Below, in pieces: positions 25,834 through 34,385 of a DNA stretch of 64,000 nucleotides (the stretch's first letter is position 1; the number at the start of each line of letters is the position of its first letter). The translations under genes were made by a program, and so were the position numbers. Under the pieces are notes generated by a model. The model did no database searches. It saw nothing but the letters and a program-made list of their open reading frames with translations, and had not been told where the DNA came from. Source of the DNA: Pyrobaculum ferrireducens (GTDB lineage: Archaea; Thermoproteota; Thermoprotei; Thermoproteales; Thermoproteaceae); assembly GCF_000234805.1 (NCBI RefSeq), contig NC_016645.1, forward strand, positions 782,391 to 846,390, read 5' to 3'.

Positions 25834-26015
25834 TTAATCGTTAATATTTAGCCAGGGGCAATATGTTTTTGGCCTAGATTTCCCCTCGGTATCGAAGAGT
25901 AGGACTCCCCTCAACATGCCGTACTTTAGAAGATTCACCGCCATGCTCAGATATGGATCCTGTTTCTCGTTTAGCCAAAGGCTACTAGAGGCTGTGGCTC
26001 TGTTAGAGCCTTATT
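25834..26015 (-). pseudogene. Short protein-like remnant after cas3''
   Basis: On the minus strand a frame without a clear start reads GSNRATASSSLWLNEK, then DPYLSMAVNLLKYGMLRGV, then LLFDTEGKSRPKTYC and PWLNIND, ending at a TAA (25834-25836). The residue pattern looks like the C-terminal end of a real protein. I do not recognise the family. It is probably the tail of a deleted gene. The rest of 25808-26147 holds nothing I can support. Confidence 0.3.
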
Positions 26016-26147
26016 TTCGGTGGTGACATGTGTTGCTCATTTGCCCGGGGGTGGTGCTGGGGTTGGCGAGGGGAGTCCATGTTACTTGGTTCGCTAGGTG
26101 GTGCGAGATTTGTGTAGGGAGGTTGATAGGATGTGGAGTTGGGTTGA

Positions 26148-27044
26148 ATGTTGTTGGTAGAGTTGCTTATGTTTTTAATCTTGGTGGATGTGTGGTGTGT
26201 GGAGTTTAGGGTTGAGTTTAGGCCTAGTGGGGGTGACGTGTGGTTTAGGGGGAGGGGGTGGCTTGGGGATAAGACTGTGTTGATGGGTCCGCCGAGGTCA
26301 GGAAAGACGGCGTTTCTCTGCCTGTTGTTTTCGCTTCTTACGCCGGACGGCGAGGAGTCTGTAGATGTCGCCCATAGCGTAGCTGACAGCTTGCTGGAGC
26401 CTGGCGGATTTTTTGAGCTTGGGGTCGGCGGGTTCCATATGGCGTGTCATAAGACGGAGGGTGGAGAGGCTAGTGTTATTTGTAGCCGCGACGGGAGGCC
26501 GCGGACTGGGGATGTCTTAATATTTTACGAGGGGGTTGAGCTGACTCTGAAGCAACCACGTGCTGTCAATCCCATGTTTATGAAGATGTTGCAGAGGATG
26601 GAGAGGTACGTAGACAGGGCCAGGGGGCGTTTTAGATATGCTTTAGTGAGGCGGGAGGACGGAAAGTGGTATGAGATAGTTGGTATCAAGCCGCTTATGC
26701 TGGAGCACGCGTCCAGAGCTGTCGCTGTGGTTGGATTTCTGGAGCGGCTTGCCGAGGTTTTCGATGGGTGGATTCTGCTAGATGGCACGCTGGACGGCTT
26801 GCATCCGGAGGAGTCTCTGTACGCGGCGGCGCGGCTCCTCGCCTCGAGGGCTAGGGTTGTGGTGTCTACCCACAGCCCGTGGGTTAAAGACTTGTTTCTG
26901 TGTGCCACCGCCACACTTAGGCTCGCCGGATTGGAGCCTAGGAGAGTGGGCGTGGCTGTGTACGAGATAGTTGGCGGCGAGTTTAAGAGGGTAGATTTTT
27001 CTGACTACGGCACTGTCTACAGCAAGCTGTATGAGGCATGTTGA
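26148..27044 (+). CDS. RecF/OLD-like ATPase with altered Walker B
   Basis: This 298-residue protein has Walker A LMGPPRSGKTAFLCLLF, a Walker B region GWILLDGTLDGLHPEESLY, and RVVVSTHSPWVKDLF, the switch/His region of ABC-type AAA ATPases (AAA_15/AAA_21 group). The usual D-E-P-E after the hydrophobic strand is D-G-T-L here, so the catalytic Glu appears to be missing unless a nearby Glu substitutes. Such single ATPases are typical of defence or mobile-element cargo. It stands alone between the CRISPR locus and PaREP1 debris. Confidence 0.6.
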   Translation: MLLVELLMFLILVDVWCVEFRVEFRPSGGDVWFRGRGWLGDKTVLMGPPRSGKTAFLCLLFSLLTPDGEESVDVAHSVADSLLEPGGFFELGVGGFHMACHKTEGGEASVICSRDGRPRTGDVLIFYEGVELTLKQPRAVNPMFMKMLQRMERYVDRARGRFRYALVRREDGKWYEIVGIKPLMLEHASRAVAVVGFLERLAEVFDGWILLDGTLDGLHPEESLYAAARLLASRARVVVSTHSPWVKDLFLCATATLRLAGLEPRRVGVAVYEIVGGEFKRVDFSDYGTVYSKLYEAC

Positions 27045-27365
27045 GCGGTGTCCATGCGCGGCTTCTCCTCAGTGGCAAGCCGTTCTGCACGAAGCTTGTG
27101 AGTATTAAGATTTGGTTGATCGTAGCGAGAGATGTGGTGGTGGCTGATGATGAGGTTCTGGGCTGTGTCGTGGCCCGGGCCGACGGGTGGTGGACTGCGT
27201 GGTTGACTGCGGCGGCGCGGTTGGGGTTTACTTCAAGTCGCGGGTCAGGGCGGTGGGGCCACAGCTGGGTGAGCACGGCAAGGCCGGCGAGGCCCATGGC
27301 CACTAGCCTCAGCTCCGCGCCGTACACCACCAGCATTGAGCCACCTGTGTTCCTACTTATAAACC
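27045..27365. other. Gene-free or ambiguous stretch
   Basis: Both strands are open over most of these 321 bp. The minus-strand frame starts MLVVYGAELRLVAMGLAGLA and looks like a short membrane segment at first but turns to low-complexity Thr/Ser further on. The plus-strand frame gives no recognisable pattern. It lies directly downstream of the broken PaREP1 gene. I cannot support a gene. Confidence 0.3.
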
Positions 27366-27845
27366 TTATGGTGTCGGCCGCGCCGCGGCTCTTCTGACGT
27401 ATTCCACTACGTCTTCTACATCTCTCTCAACCTGATCCAGCGATCCGTAGCGCGACAGACCCCCCTCGGGGTCGAGGCCGCTGTGCTGGAACTGGTGCAG
27501 GTCCAGGGCCTTTTCCACGGCCCGCTCCAGCTCCTCGTCGCCTAGGTGCTGGGCCACCTCTTTCATCCTGGTGGTGGGCATCATGGCGATTACCAGATCT
27601 ACCTTAGCCACCCGGCGGCCCCGCCCCGCCCTCCCCTCGCCGGGGTAGAGGCCGGCGAGCCTTTCCCTTTGCTGAGCCGCCGCGGCCAGGAGGGCCTTCA
27701 CTGCTTGAAACGCCTCGCCGGCCGCGTTTCTGTACAGGCCGTTTTTCAAGAAAGCGGAGGGCTAGCTCAGCCTCGTAGACGGCCCCCTCAGCCTGTCTTC
27801 ACGATACTTGTCGAGGCTGATCCACGGCTTCGCCGTTGACTCCAC
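27366..27845 (-). pseudogene. PaREP1 family gene with two frameshifts
   Basis: Three frames together give a PaREP1 protein. From GTG 27845, VESTAKPWISLDKYRED is followed by a shift to AVYEAELALRFLE, then a second shift to KNGLYRNAAGEAFQAVKALL that runs to the stop at 27366. The last part keeps VIAMMPTTRMKEVAQHL and LHQFQHSGLDPE. It is a decayed copy of the family represented intact at 6.9-7.3 kb. Confidence 0.75.
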
Positions 27846-28088
27846 GTCTAATCCCTACATTGATGTAGTTAACCGCGTTGGGCGTATAGCTGGCCGCGGC
27901 GGTGGTGTTGTGGAGTGCGTTTTACATAGATGCGGCGGGCGCCGGCGAGGTGTTGATTTTGGTTGCGCCCTTCGCTGTGTCTGTGTTCTGGAGGCGCGGG
28001 GGGCGTCTTGCGGGGAGGGCCGCGCGGCTCTTCGCCTCCGGCCGCCCGGCGCCGTCTATTTATATGTCTTATTACGTGTGTAATTATT
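27846..28088 (+). other. Interrupted small membrane-protein-like frame and promoter of the next gene
   Basis: After an in-frame TAG (27887-27889) the plus strand reads LAAAVVLWSAFYIDAAGAGE and VLILVAPFAVSVFWRRGG, two hydrophobic segments. The upstream LTALGV in the same frame suggests a broken small membrane protein. TATTTATATG at 28057-28066 is the TATA box of the ATPase gene at 28089. Confidence 0.35.
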
Positions 28089-29564
28089 ATGGCTGTAATA
28101 AAGCTCTACGGGAGGGAGAGGGAGCTCGCCCTGCTGGGGCGTCTTAAGCCTCCTTTTCTCGCTGTGGTGTATGGCCGGAGGAGGATTGGCAAGACTGCGT
28201 TGGTGCTGTCTTTCCTCTCGGCGAGGCCCCACCTGTATTTCTTCGTCAACCCGAAGAAGCCCCGGGGGGTGTTGCTGGAGGAGTTTGGGGAGGCGCTGAG
28301 GAGGGCTGCGGGGCTCCCGAGCTACGTCCGGTTTGCGGATTGGGAGGAGTTTTTCGACGTGTTGTTCCAGCTTAGGGGGTACGTGGTGGCTTTTGACGAG
28401 TTTCAGTGGTTTTTGGAGACGGCGCCTGAGGTGCCCTACATACTGCAGAAGATGTGGGATACGCGTGTGGAGAAGCCCTCGGTTATCCTCACAGGCTCTG
28501 TGGTGGGGATGGTGAAGAGGCTTGTGGCGGACGCGGGGTCTCCCCTCTTCGGCAGGGCCGACCTCGTGCTGGAGCTGGGGGAGCTGGAGCCCCCCGCAGT
28601 GTTCCGGTGGCTGGGGGATATGGGTGTGGTGGGGGAGGAGGCCTTTAAGCTCTTTCTCCTATTCGGCGGGGTGCCCTACTATTACCGCCTTGCTCAGCAG
28701 TGGGGGGTGAGGACTGCGGAGGAGGCGGTGAGGCTTCTCGTGGCTGGCGAGGGCGGCCCCTTGAGGCACGAGGTGGAGTTCGTCCTCGCCGAGTCTCTCG
28801 GCCGGGAGTACCGCACCCACCTGGCGATTCTAGACGCCGTCGCCGGGGGCGCCACCAAGCTGGAGCAGATAGCCAGCCGCGCCGGTGTGAAGGCCACGTC
28901 TCTCCCGCCCTACCTCAACGACCTGGTTAATCTCCTAGGCGTGTTGGAGCGGCGCAAGAGCAAGAGGGTCTATTACGAGATTAGGGATAGGTTCTACGCA
29001 TACTGGCTGAGGTCTGTGTATAGACACGGCGACGTGGCGGCGGGGGAGGCCCTGGAGGAGGCCGCCGTTAGGGAGCTGGAGCGTTTCTACCCGTGGGCTT
29101 TTGAAGCCGCTGTTAGGCAGATACTGCCCAGGTTCTACCCCGTCAAGAAGGTGTCCAGGGAGGTGGTGCACATCAGAGAGGGCGGTAGGCGCGTCCAGCT
29201 GGACGTAGACGCCCTGGGGGTAGACGAGGATAGGAGGTTCGCGGTGCTGGCCGAGGCTAAGTGGGGCGCCGCGGACCCCCGCGAAATAGTGCCGAAGCTC
29301 AGGGAGGCAGCGGAGATGCTCATCCCCCCAGGCTGGACGACGCGGCTGGCCATCTTCGCCAAGTCTTTCACCGCGGAGACGGAAGAGGCGGACCTCATAG
29401 ACCTCGGGACCATTCTCCAAAACCTCGCCCAGCCCACCCCAAGCGTGTACACTCCTCAAACGTCAAAGCCCCGCGGCGGCTCCGCAGAGCTCGACGCCGC
29501 AGGTGGCTCTGAACACGGCGGCGACACGCGACGCGGGGCGAGGCGGCCGGGCTCCGGGGCATAG
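28089..29564 (+). CDS. Archaeal ATPase with C-terminal DUF234 nuclease-like domain
   Basis: This protein of about 491 residues starts at the ATG at 28089 from TATA spacing (the open frame is longer upstream). It has IKLYGRERELALLGRL, Walker A VVYGRRRIGKTALVLSF, Walker B YVVAFDEFQWFL and sensor VILTGSVVGMVKRL. A winged helix follows (TKLEQIASRAGVKATSLPPY), then the DUF234 domain with RDRFYAYWLRSVYRH and a PD-(D/E)XK-like VQLDVDALG ... VLAEAKW. The last 45 residues are unlike the family and may reflect a shifted end. These ATPases are abundant, mobile and of unknown role in thermophilic archaea. Confidence 0.85.
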   Translation: MAVIKLYGRERELALLGRLKPPFLAVVYGRRRIGKTALVLSFLSARPHLYFFVNPKKPRGVLLEEFGEALRRAAGLPSYVRFADWEEFFDVLFQLRGYVVAFDEFQWFLETAPEVPYILQKMWDTRVEKPSVILTGSVVGMVKRLVADAGSPLFGRADLVLELGELEPPAVFRWLGDMGVVGEEAFKLFLLFGGVPYYYRLAQQWGVRTAEEAVRLLVAGEGGPLRHEVEFVLAESLGREYRTHLAILDAVAGGATKLEQIASRAGVKATSLPPYLNDLVNLLGVLERRKSKRVYYEIRDRFYAYWLRSVYRHGDVAAGEALEEAAVRELERFYPWAFEAAVRQILPRFYPVKKVSREVVHIREGGRRVQLDVDALGVDEDRRFAVLAEAKWGAADPREIVPKLREAAEMLIPPGWTTRLAIFAKSFTAETEEADLIDLGTILQNLAQPTPSVYTPQTSKPRGGSAELDAAGGSEHGGDTRRGARRPGSGA

Positions 29565-29662
29565 GAGGTCGGCGCCGGCGTAGGCCCTAGATGCGCCTCG
29601 TCTACCCAGGGCGTTTCCAGAGCGCCGCTGAGGCGTGGCGGGCATACTTGTGGGGGCTGTGG

Positions 29663-29712
29663 TGTGTTCCAGTGTGTTCCGCAAAAGTTTTATTTTTTGT
29701 GGATTGTGTTCC
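29663..29712 (+). promoter_or_regulatory. Promoter flanked by three TGTGTTCC repeats
   Basis: TGTGTTCC occurs at 29663-29670, 29673-29680 (10 bp apart) and 29705-29712. The TATA box GTTTTATTTTTT (about 29687-29698) lies between the second and third copies, and the ATG at 29715 follows the third. The arrangement looks like a repressor array covering the promoter of the ATPase gene. Confidence 0.5.
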
Positions 29713-29714
29713 AC

Positions 29715-30938
29715 ATGATTGAGGTTTTGAGTAGGGAGTATATTGAGTCTCTTCGCTATGTGAGGGAGATCCCCAGGTTTTTCAGCTTGCCCGCGGCGGG
29801 GCGCGACGTCGTAGCCGTCGTGGGGCCGAGGCGCGTGGGGAAGACGCACGTCTTGTTGAAAACCGCGGCCTCGCTTCTGGAGCGGGGGGAACAGGCGCTG
29901 TACGTCTCTTTTGAACACCTCTGGACGGCGTCTCTCGACGAAAGGAAGCTGGCGGAGGAGGTGAGGCGGGTGTACCCGTCGGGGGAGGTGCACCTATTTC
30001 TCGACGAGGTGCAGTCGTGGCCCCACTGGGATTTTAGACTTAGGTGGCTACACGACGTGAGGGACTTCAAGATCTACGTCTCGGGCTCCACCTCTGAGCT
30101 CTCCGCCGAGAGGGTGCCCTCGAGGCTTAGGGGTAGGTACATCTCCCGCCTCCTCCTCCCTCTGTCGTTCTGCGAGGTGGCCTCCGCGGCGAGGCCTGAG
30201 ACGTTTAGAGAGGTGGGGGCGGCGAGGAGGCTTTTTGAGGAGTACGTCAAGTGGGGCGGCTTCCCGGAGGTGTGGCTCTCTAAGTCGCTGGATAAGGTGA
30301 GGGCTCTCGTCGACACGGTCTTCTACCGCGACGTGGTGGAGAGGCGGAGGGTGAGAGACGTGGAGGGGCTCGAGGCGCTGTTCAAGACGGTTTTGGAGAA
30401 CTACGCAAACCCCGTCACGTGGCGCTCCCTCTCGCGATCGCTGGGGCTTGACGTGAAAACCACCGCGGCATACATCAGATACCTCTCAGAGTGCTACTTT
30501 GTCCACGTAGTGGAGCGGTATGGGCCCGCCCGGCGGAGGGCGAGGGCACCCCGGAAGCTGTACCTTGTGGACACCTCCTTCACTTACCTATCCAAGGCGG
30601 GGCTGGACATGGGCCGGAGGCTGGAGAATGTGGTTTATATCGAGCTTCTTAGGAAAGCCGCCGCCAGAGGCGGCAGAATCTACTACGTAGACGTCAACGG
30701 CGTGGAGGTGGACTTCGCCTACGTAGAGGGGGACGCGGTAGAGCTCTACGAGGTGGCGTACGAGCCAGACGAGAGGCATGCCGAGAAGCTGAGGAAGGCG
30801 GCGAAGAGGCTGGGGGCTAGCCGCAGTGTGTTAATAAGCTGGGATTCGGAGGACTACGGCGCGGTCCCCGCCTGGAGGTGGCTACTGGCGAACTGCCCCG
30901 CCGCCGGCCCGCCCCAGGGAGGCTTTCGTAATTTCTAA
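29715..30938 (+). CDS. AAA ATPase with DUF4143 domain
   Basis: This protein of about 407 residues starts at ATG 29715 by TATA spacing. It has Walker A VVGPRRVGKTHVLLKTA, Walker B VHLFLDEVQSWPHWDF and sensor KIYVSGSTSELSAERV. A winged helix follows (WRSLSRSLGLDVKTTAAYI), then the DUF4143 nuclease-like part LENVVYIELLRKAAARGGRI continuing to EVDFAYVEGDAVELYEVAYE. Same superfamily as the dead gene at 6.16 kb. The 3' end overlaps purC by 57 nt, tail to tail. Confidence 0.82.
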   Translation: MIEVLSREYIESLRYVREIPRFFSLPAAGRDVVAVVGPRRVGKTHVLLKTAASLLERGEQALYVSFEHLWTASLDERKLAEEVRRVYPSGEVHLFLDEVQSWPHWDFRLRWLHDVRDFKIYVSGSTSELSAERVPSRLRGRYISRLLLPLSFCEVASAARPETFREVGAARRLFEEYVKWGGFPEVWLSKSLDKVRALVDTVFYRDVVERRRVRDVEGLEALFKTVLENYANPVTWRSLSRSLGLDVKTTAAYIRYLSECYFVHVVERYGPARRRARAPRKLYLVDTSFTYLSKAGLDMGRRLENVVYIELLRKAAARGGRIYYVDVNGVEVDFAYVEGDAVELYEVAYEPDERHAEKLRKAAKRLGASRSVLISWDSEDYGAVPAWRWLLANCPAAGPPQGGFRNF

Positions 30939-31610
30939 CAGCTCTCTGTAGCGCCTCAAGAGGCCCTCCACGTCTCTCGTCTTGCGGAAGTACTCCTTGT
31001 CTAGGTGCTCCCCTCTGCAGAGGACTCTGAAGGTGTCGCCGGAGATCTCGTCGACTAGGACGAGGCCCCGGGGGGTTCTGCCGAATTCAAACTTGACGTC
31101 TAGGAGGTCGCACCCCGCGGCGTCGTACAGCTCCCTAAGCGCCTCCGCGGCCCTCAGAGACGCCGCCTCCACATATGCCAGCTCCTCCCAAGTCAAGAGG
31201 CCCGCCTCCACAGCGTCTTGGGGGTATATAAGCGGGTCGTGAAGCGCGTCGTCTTTTAGATGAAACTCCACAAGCGGCTTCGACAGGGGCTGGAGGGGCT
31301 TGAGCCTAGGCATCCTCTTGAGCTGGCTTCCATACGCCTTGAAGCGCACCACCACCTCCACCGGCGCCACCTCGGCGGGCACCGCCACGAGGACGTTAGG
31401 CGGCTTGTACTCCACGAAGTGGGTTGCGACGCCGCGGGCGGCGAGGTGCGCGAAGAGGACCGCCGACAGCTCAGCCGCCAGCGCCCCCTTCCCCGGGGCC
31501 GCCGCCTTCACCGCCCCGTCGCCAGCCGTAACCTCGTCCTTAAACTCCAAGTGGTAGAGGCCGCCCACCCTCCAAACCCGCTTGCTCTTCCCTTCGTACA
31601 CCAGCTCCAC
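30882..31610 (-). CDS. purC: PurC, SAICAR synthetase
   Basis: PurC joins aspartate to CAIR with ATP. The 242-residue protein has the family start MELVYEGKSKRVWRV, then LEFKDEVTAGDGAVK, and the signature LLDVKFEFGRTPRGLVLVDE followed by ISGDTFR. It is convergent with the ATPase gene and divergent from purD across 112 bp. It opens the purine cluster. Confidence 0.95.
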   Translation of the reverse strand: MELVYEGKSKRVWRVGGLYHLEFKDEVTAGDGAVKAAAPGKGALAAELSAVLFAHLAARGVATHFVEYKPPNVLVAVPAEVAPVEVVVRFKAYGSQLKRMPRLKPLQPLSKPLVEFHLKDDALHDPLIYPQDAVEAGLLTWEELAYVEAASLRAAEALRELYDAAGCDLLDVKFEFGRTPRGLVLVDEISGDTFRVLCRGEHLDKEYFRKTRDVEGLLRRYRELLEITKASLGRAGGGAVRQ

Positions 31611-31722
31611 ACCCCCCTAAATTTCAAACTTTTTAACTTTTTACTTAAAGAAGAGCCGCGATTCCCGAGGGCGTTGCGTCTAGTTTTGCAACATGTATTT
31701 AAACTACCAGTTGCGGGGGTCT

Positions 31723-33165
31723 ATGGATAGGGTGTTGGTTGTTGGCGACGGGGCGAGGGAGCACGCCATCGCCTGGGCTCTTTCCCGAAGCGGCGTGAGG
31801 ATCTATGCGGCTATGGGGCACGTCAACCCCGGGATCGCCCTGCTGGCGAAGAGGAGCGGCGGCTTCTACAGACTGGGGGGCGTCACAGATCCTAAATTCG
31901 TCGTGGGGGTGGCGGAGGAGGCCTCGCCCGATCTGGTGGTGGTGGGGCCCGAGGAGCCTCTCTTCGCCGGGGTGGCCGACGCGTTGCGGGAGAGGGGTTT
32001 CCTAACCCTCGGCGCCCCTGCCAGGGCGGCTGTAGTGGAGCAGAGAAAAGACGTGGCGAGGCACCTCCAGTGGAAGTACAAAATACCGGGGAGGCTTGTT
32101 TACCACGTCACCCCCGATCCTAGGGAGGCCTACCTCTTCGCGAAGGCCCTGGGCTCCGCGGCCATTAAGCCTGTGAGACAGGCGGGGGGTAAGGGGGTCA
32201 GGGTGGTGTACGGAGAGGTTAAGTATCTAGAGGACGCGCTGGGGGAGATAGCGGCGCGGGGCGCCGAGGAGGCTAAGAGCCAGCTCTCCGCCTATAGAGA
32301 CGCGCCTCAGCTGGTGCTCGTGGAGGAGGGGGTCTGGGGGGTGGAGTACACGGTGCAGGTGCTGACGGATGGAGAGTCTGTCTTCCCCTTCCCCCCGGTG
32401 CAGGACAACCCCCACGCCTACGAGCTAGGCCTCGGCCCCGAGTGCGGCGGCATGGGCACAGTATCCCCCCTCCCCTTTATAGAGGAGGCGGAGGTGGAGG
32501 AGGCCGTCGCCGCCGTGGAGGCCACCGTCAAGGCCGTGGAGAGGGAATTCGGCGTGAGGTACACCGGGGTGCTGAGCGGCCAGATGATGCTCACAGCCAT
32601 GGGCCCCGTGGTGATTGAGTACTACAGCAGGTTTGGAGACCCCGAGGCGCTGAACGCCCTCTACCTATACGACGGCGACGTGTACGAACTCTTTAGGAGA
32701 GCCGCCGAGGGGAGGCTGCACGGCGCAGAGCGGCGCTTCAAAAACGAGTACACGGTGGTGAAGGCGGTGGCCCCCGTGGGGTACCCACTGGACAGAGAGG
32801 CGGCTAGGGGGAGGCGGTTCGACATCGACTGGGCCCTGGTGGATAGGGTTGGGTGCCACGTGTTCTTCGGCTCCGCGGCCCCCAGCGAGGCGGGGGGCTA
32901 CGTCACCCTCGGCTCGAGGGCTGTGGAGATACTCGCCGCGGGAGCCACTGTGGAGGAGGCCTACGCCAAGGCAGAGAAGTGCGCCGCCGCGGTGAGGGGC
33001 GAGGGGCTTTTCTACAGGAGGGACATCGCATCGCCCGATTACATGGCCGCCATGGCTAGGAAGGCGGAGGTCGTCAGATCTGTCTATAAGTGGAGGCGGA
33101 GGCTGGGAGCCCCCGGGGAAAGGCTGGTCTGGGAGCCGGGTAGGGGGCTGGTGAGGCTGGGGTGA
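31723..33165 (+). CDS. purD: PurD, phosphoribosylamine-glycine ligase
   Basis: This is an ATP-grasp enzyme of 480 residues from ATG 31723; TATTTAAAC at 31696-31704 is about 24 bp upstream, so I reject the longer frame from 31693. Features are MDRVLVVGDGAREHAIAWAL at the start, PDLVVVGPEEPLFAGVADAL, AIKPVRQAGGKGVRVVYGEV, and PVVIEYYSRFGDPEALNALY (normally VLEYNxRFGDPE). It catalyses step 2 of purine synthesis. The next gene starts 1 nt after the stop. Confidence 0.93.
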   Translation: MDRVLVVGDGAREHAIAWALSRSGVRIYAAMGHVNPGIALLAKRSGGFYRLGGVTDPKFVVGVAEEASPDLVVVGPEEPLFAGVADALRERGFLTLGAPARAAVVEQRKDVARHLQWKYKIPGRLVYHVTPDPREAYLFAKALGSAAIKPVRQAGGKGVRVVYGEVKYLEDALGEIAARGAEEAKSQLSAYRDAPQLVLVEEGVWGVEYTVQVLTDGESVFPFPPVQDNPHAYELGLGPECGGMGTVSPLPFIEEAEVEEAVAAVEATVKAVEREFGVRYTGVLSGQMMLTAMGPVVIEYYSRFGDPEALNALYLYDGDVYELFRRAAEGRLHGAERRFKNEYTVVKAVAPVGYPLDREAARGRRFDIDWALVDRVGCHVFFGSAAPSEAGGYVTLGSRAVEILAAGATVEEAYAKAEKCAAAVRGEGLFYRRDIASPDYMAAMARKAEVVRSVYKWRRRLGAPGERLVWEPGRGLVRLG

Positions 33166-33166
33166 T

Positions 33167-34303
33167 ATGTCGGCGGGGCTTCTAGCGCTGTACAGCTTCA
33201 GCGGCGAGGTAAACCTCTACCCCCTCATCTACTACGGGCTGAAGGCCATGTCGAACAGAGGGGACTACGCCGTGGCCTACATATACGGCGGAGGCGGCTT
33301 GAGGAGGGTCGAGGTGGACCTCTCGCGGGAGGAGGCGGTGGAGGCCAGGGGCGTCGCTGCTGTGGGTTGCGTATACACCGAGGACTGCTGCCGCGAGGCG
33401 GGCGACGGCGCGGCCTGCGTCTTCGGCAGGGGGTTCAAGGCCCTGGGCGAGGCGGCGGGCGACGCCGCCTACGTGGGCGTGGACAGAAACGGCGCCCTAT
33501 ACGCCTACAGGCCGCCCCGCCTTTGGCACCTCGCGGTGGGGGCCCACGGCTTCGACTTCGCCATAGTGGCTACGGAAACCGCGGCGATTGAGGTGCTGGG
33601 GGGCGAGGTGAGGAGGAGCCTCAGGGGTGGCGAGTTGCTTAAAATCACTAGGCTGGGGGTAGAGGCGCGGGGGGGCGGCCCCCCGAGAGAGCTCTGCGCC
33701 ATGGAGTTTATATACGCCTCGAGGCTGGACAGCGAGATAGACGGCGTGGAGGTGGCCGCGGCCAGGATGAAGCTTGCGGAGCTACTCGCCAAGCGGGTCA
33801 AGGCGCCGGTGGACGTCGTGGTGGGGGTGCCCGACACCGGGCTCTACTACGCGGCGTGGGTGGCTAAGGCGATTGGGGCGTGGCACGTGCCGGGCTTCGT
33901 CGCCACCACTAGGAAGAGGAGCGCCCTCCTCGACGAGGTGAAGGAAAGGATCTCCGCCATACAGCTGAAGGCCAACGTGGTTAGGCACTCAGTTAGGGGG
34001 AAGGGGGTGCTTGTGATAGACGACAGCCTTATCAGCGGCCTCACCCTGAGGCAGATAGCCCAGCTCCTCAGGCTGAGGGCCGGCGCCAGGGAGGTACACG
34101 CCGCCACCGCCGCCCCGCCTCTGAGGAGGCAGTGCCCCCACGGCGTGAAGATGCCCCCGGAGGAGCACATGATTTTCAACCACCTAGATCACAAGACGGT
34201 GGAGGCGGCTCTCGAGCTGGACGGCCTGGCCTACCTAGAGGAGGAGGAGGTGAGGAAGGCCATCGGAACGTCGCTGTGCACCCACTGCCTACTGCGGCGT
34301 TGA
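33167..34303 (+). CDS. PurF-like amidophosphoribosyltransferase paralogue lacking the N-terminal Cys
   Basis: This 378-residue protein has the PurF two-domain layout, but it starts MSAGLLALYSFSG instead of MCGIxG, so the nucleophilic Cys of the glutaminase domain is absent. The phosphoribosyltransferase half is intact: VVVGVPDTGLYYAAWVAKAI and the PRPP loop VLVIDDSLISGLTLRQI. Four Cys near the end (QCPHGVK, LCTHCLL) resemble the Fe-S ligands of some PurF proteins. It may make phosphoribosylamine from free ammonia, or assist the complete PurF at 40.2 kb. It is co-transcribed with purD. Confidence 0.85.
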   Translation: MSAGLLALYSFSGEVNLYPLIYYGLKAMSNRGDYAVAYIYGGGGLRRVEVDLSREEAVEARGVAAVGCVYTEDCCREAGDGAACVFGRGFKALGEAAGDAAYVGVDRNGALYAYRPPRLWHLAVGAHGFDFAIVATETAAIEVLGGEVRRSLRGGELLKITRLGVEARGGGPPRELCAMEFIYASRLDSEIDGVEVAAARMKLAELLAKRVKAPVDVVVGVPDTGLYYAAWVAKAIGAWHVPGFVATTRKRSALLDEVKERISAIQLKANVVRHSVRGKGVLVIDDSLISGLTLRQIAQLLRLRAGAREVHAATAAPPLRRQCPHGVKMPPEEHMIFNHLDHKTVEAALELDGLAYLEEEEVRKAIGTSLCTHCLLRR

Positions 34304-34385
34304 CGCTTTAAACACATACTTAAAAAACACGGCGCCGTAAAGCCCAGGTCCGTTAACTTTATTATACACCTGTTTAAATCTAGGT

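Noticed and set aside
27038-27397. Plus-strand frame of 119 codons after the RecF/OLD-like ATPase
   Set aside because: No recognisable pattern or promoter, and the opposite strand is equally open; listed only as an ambiguous stretch.
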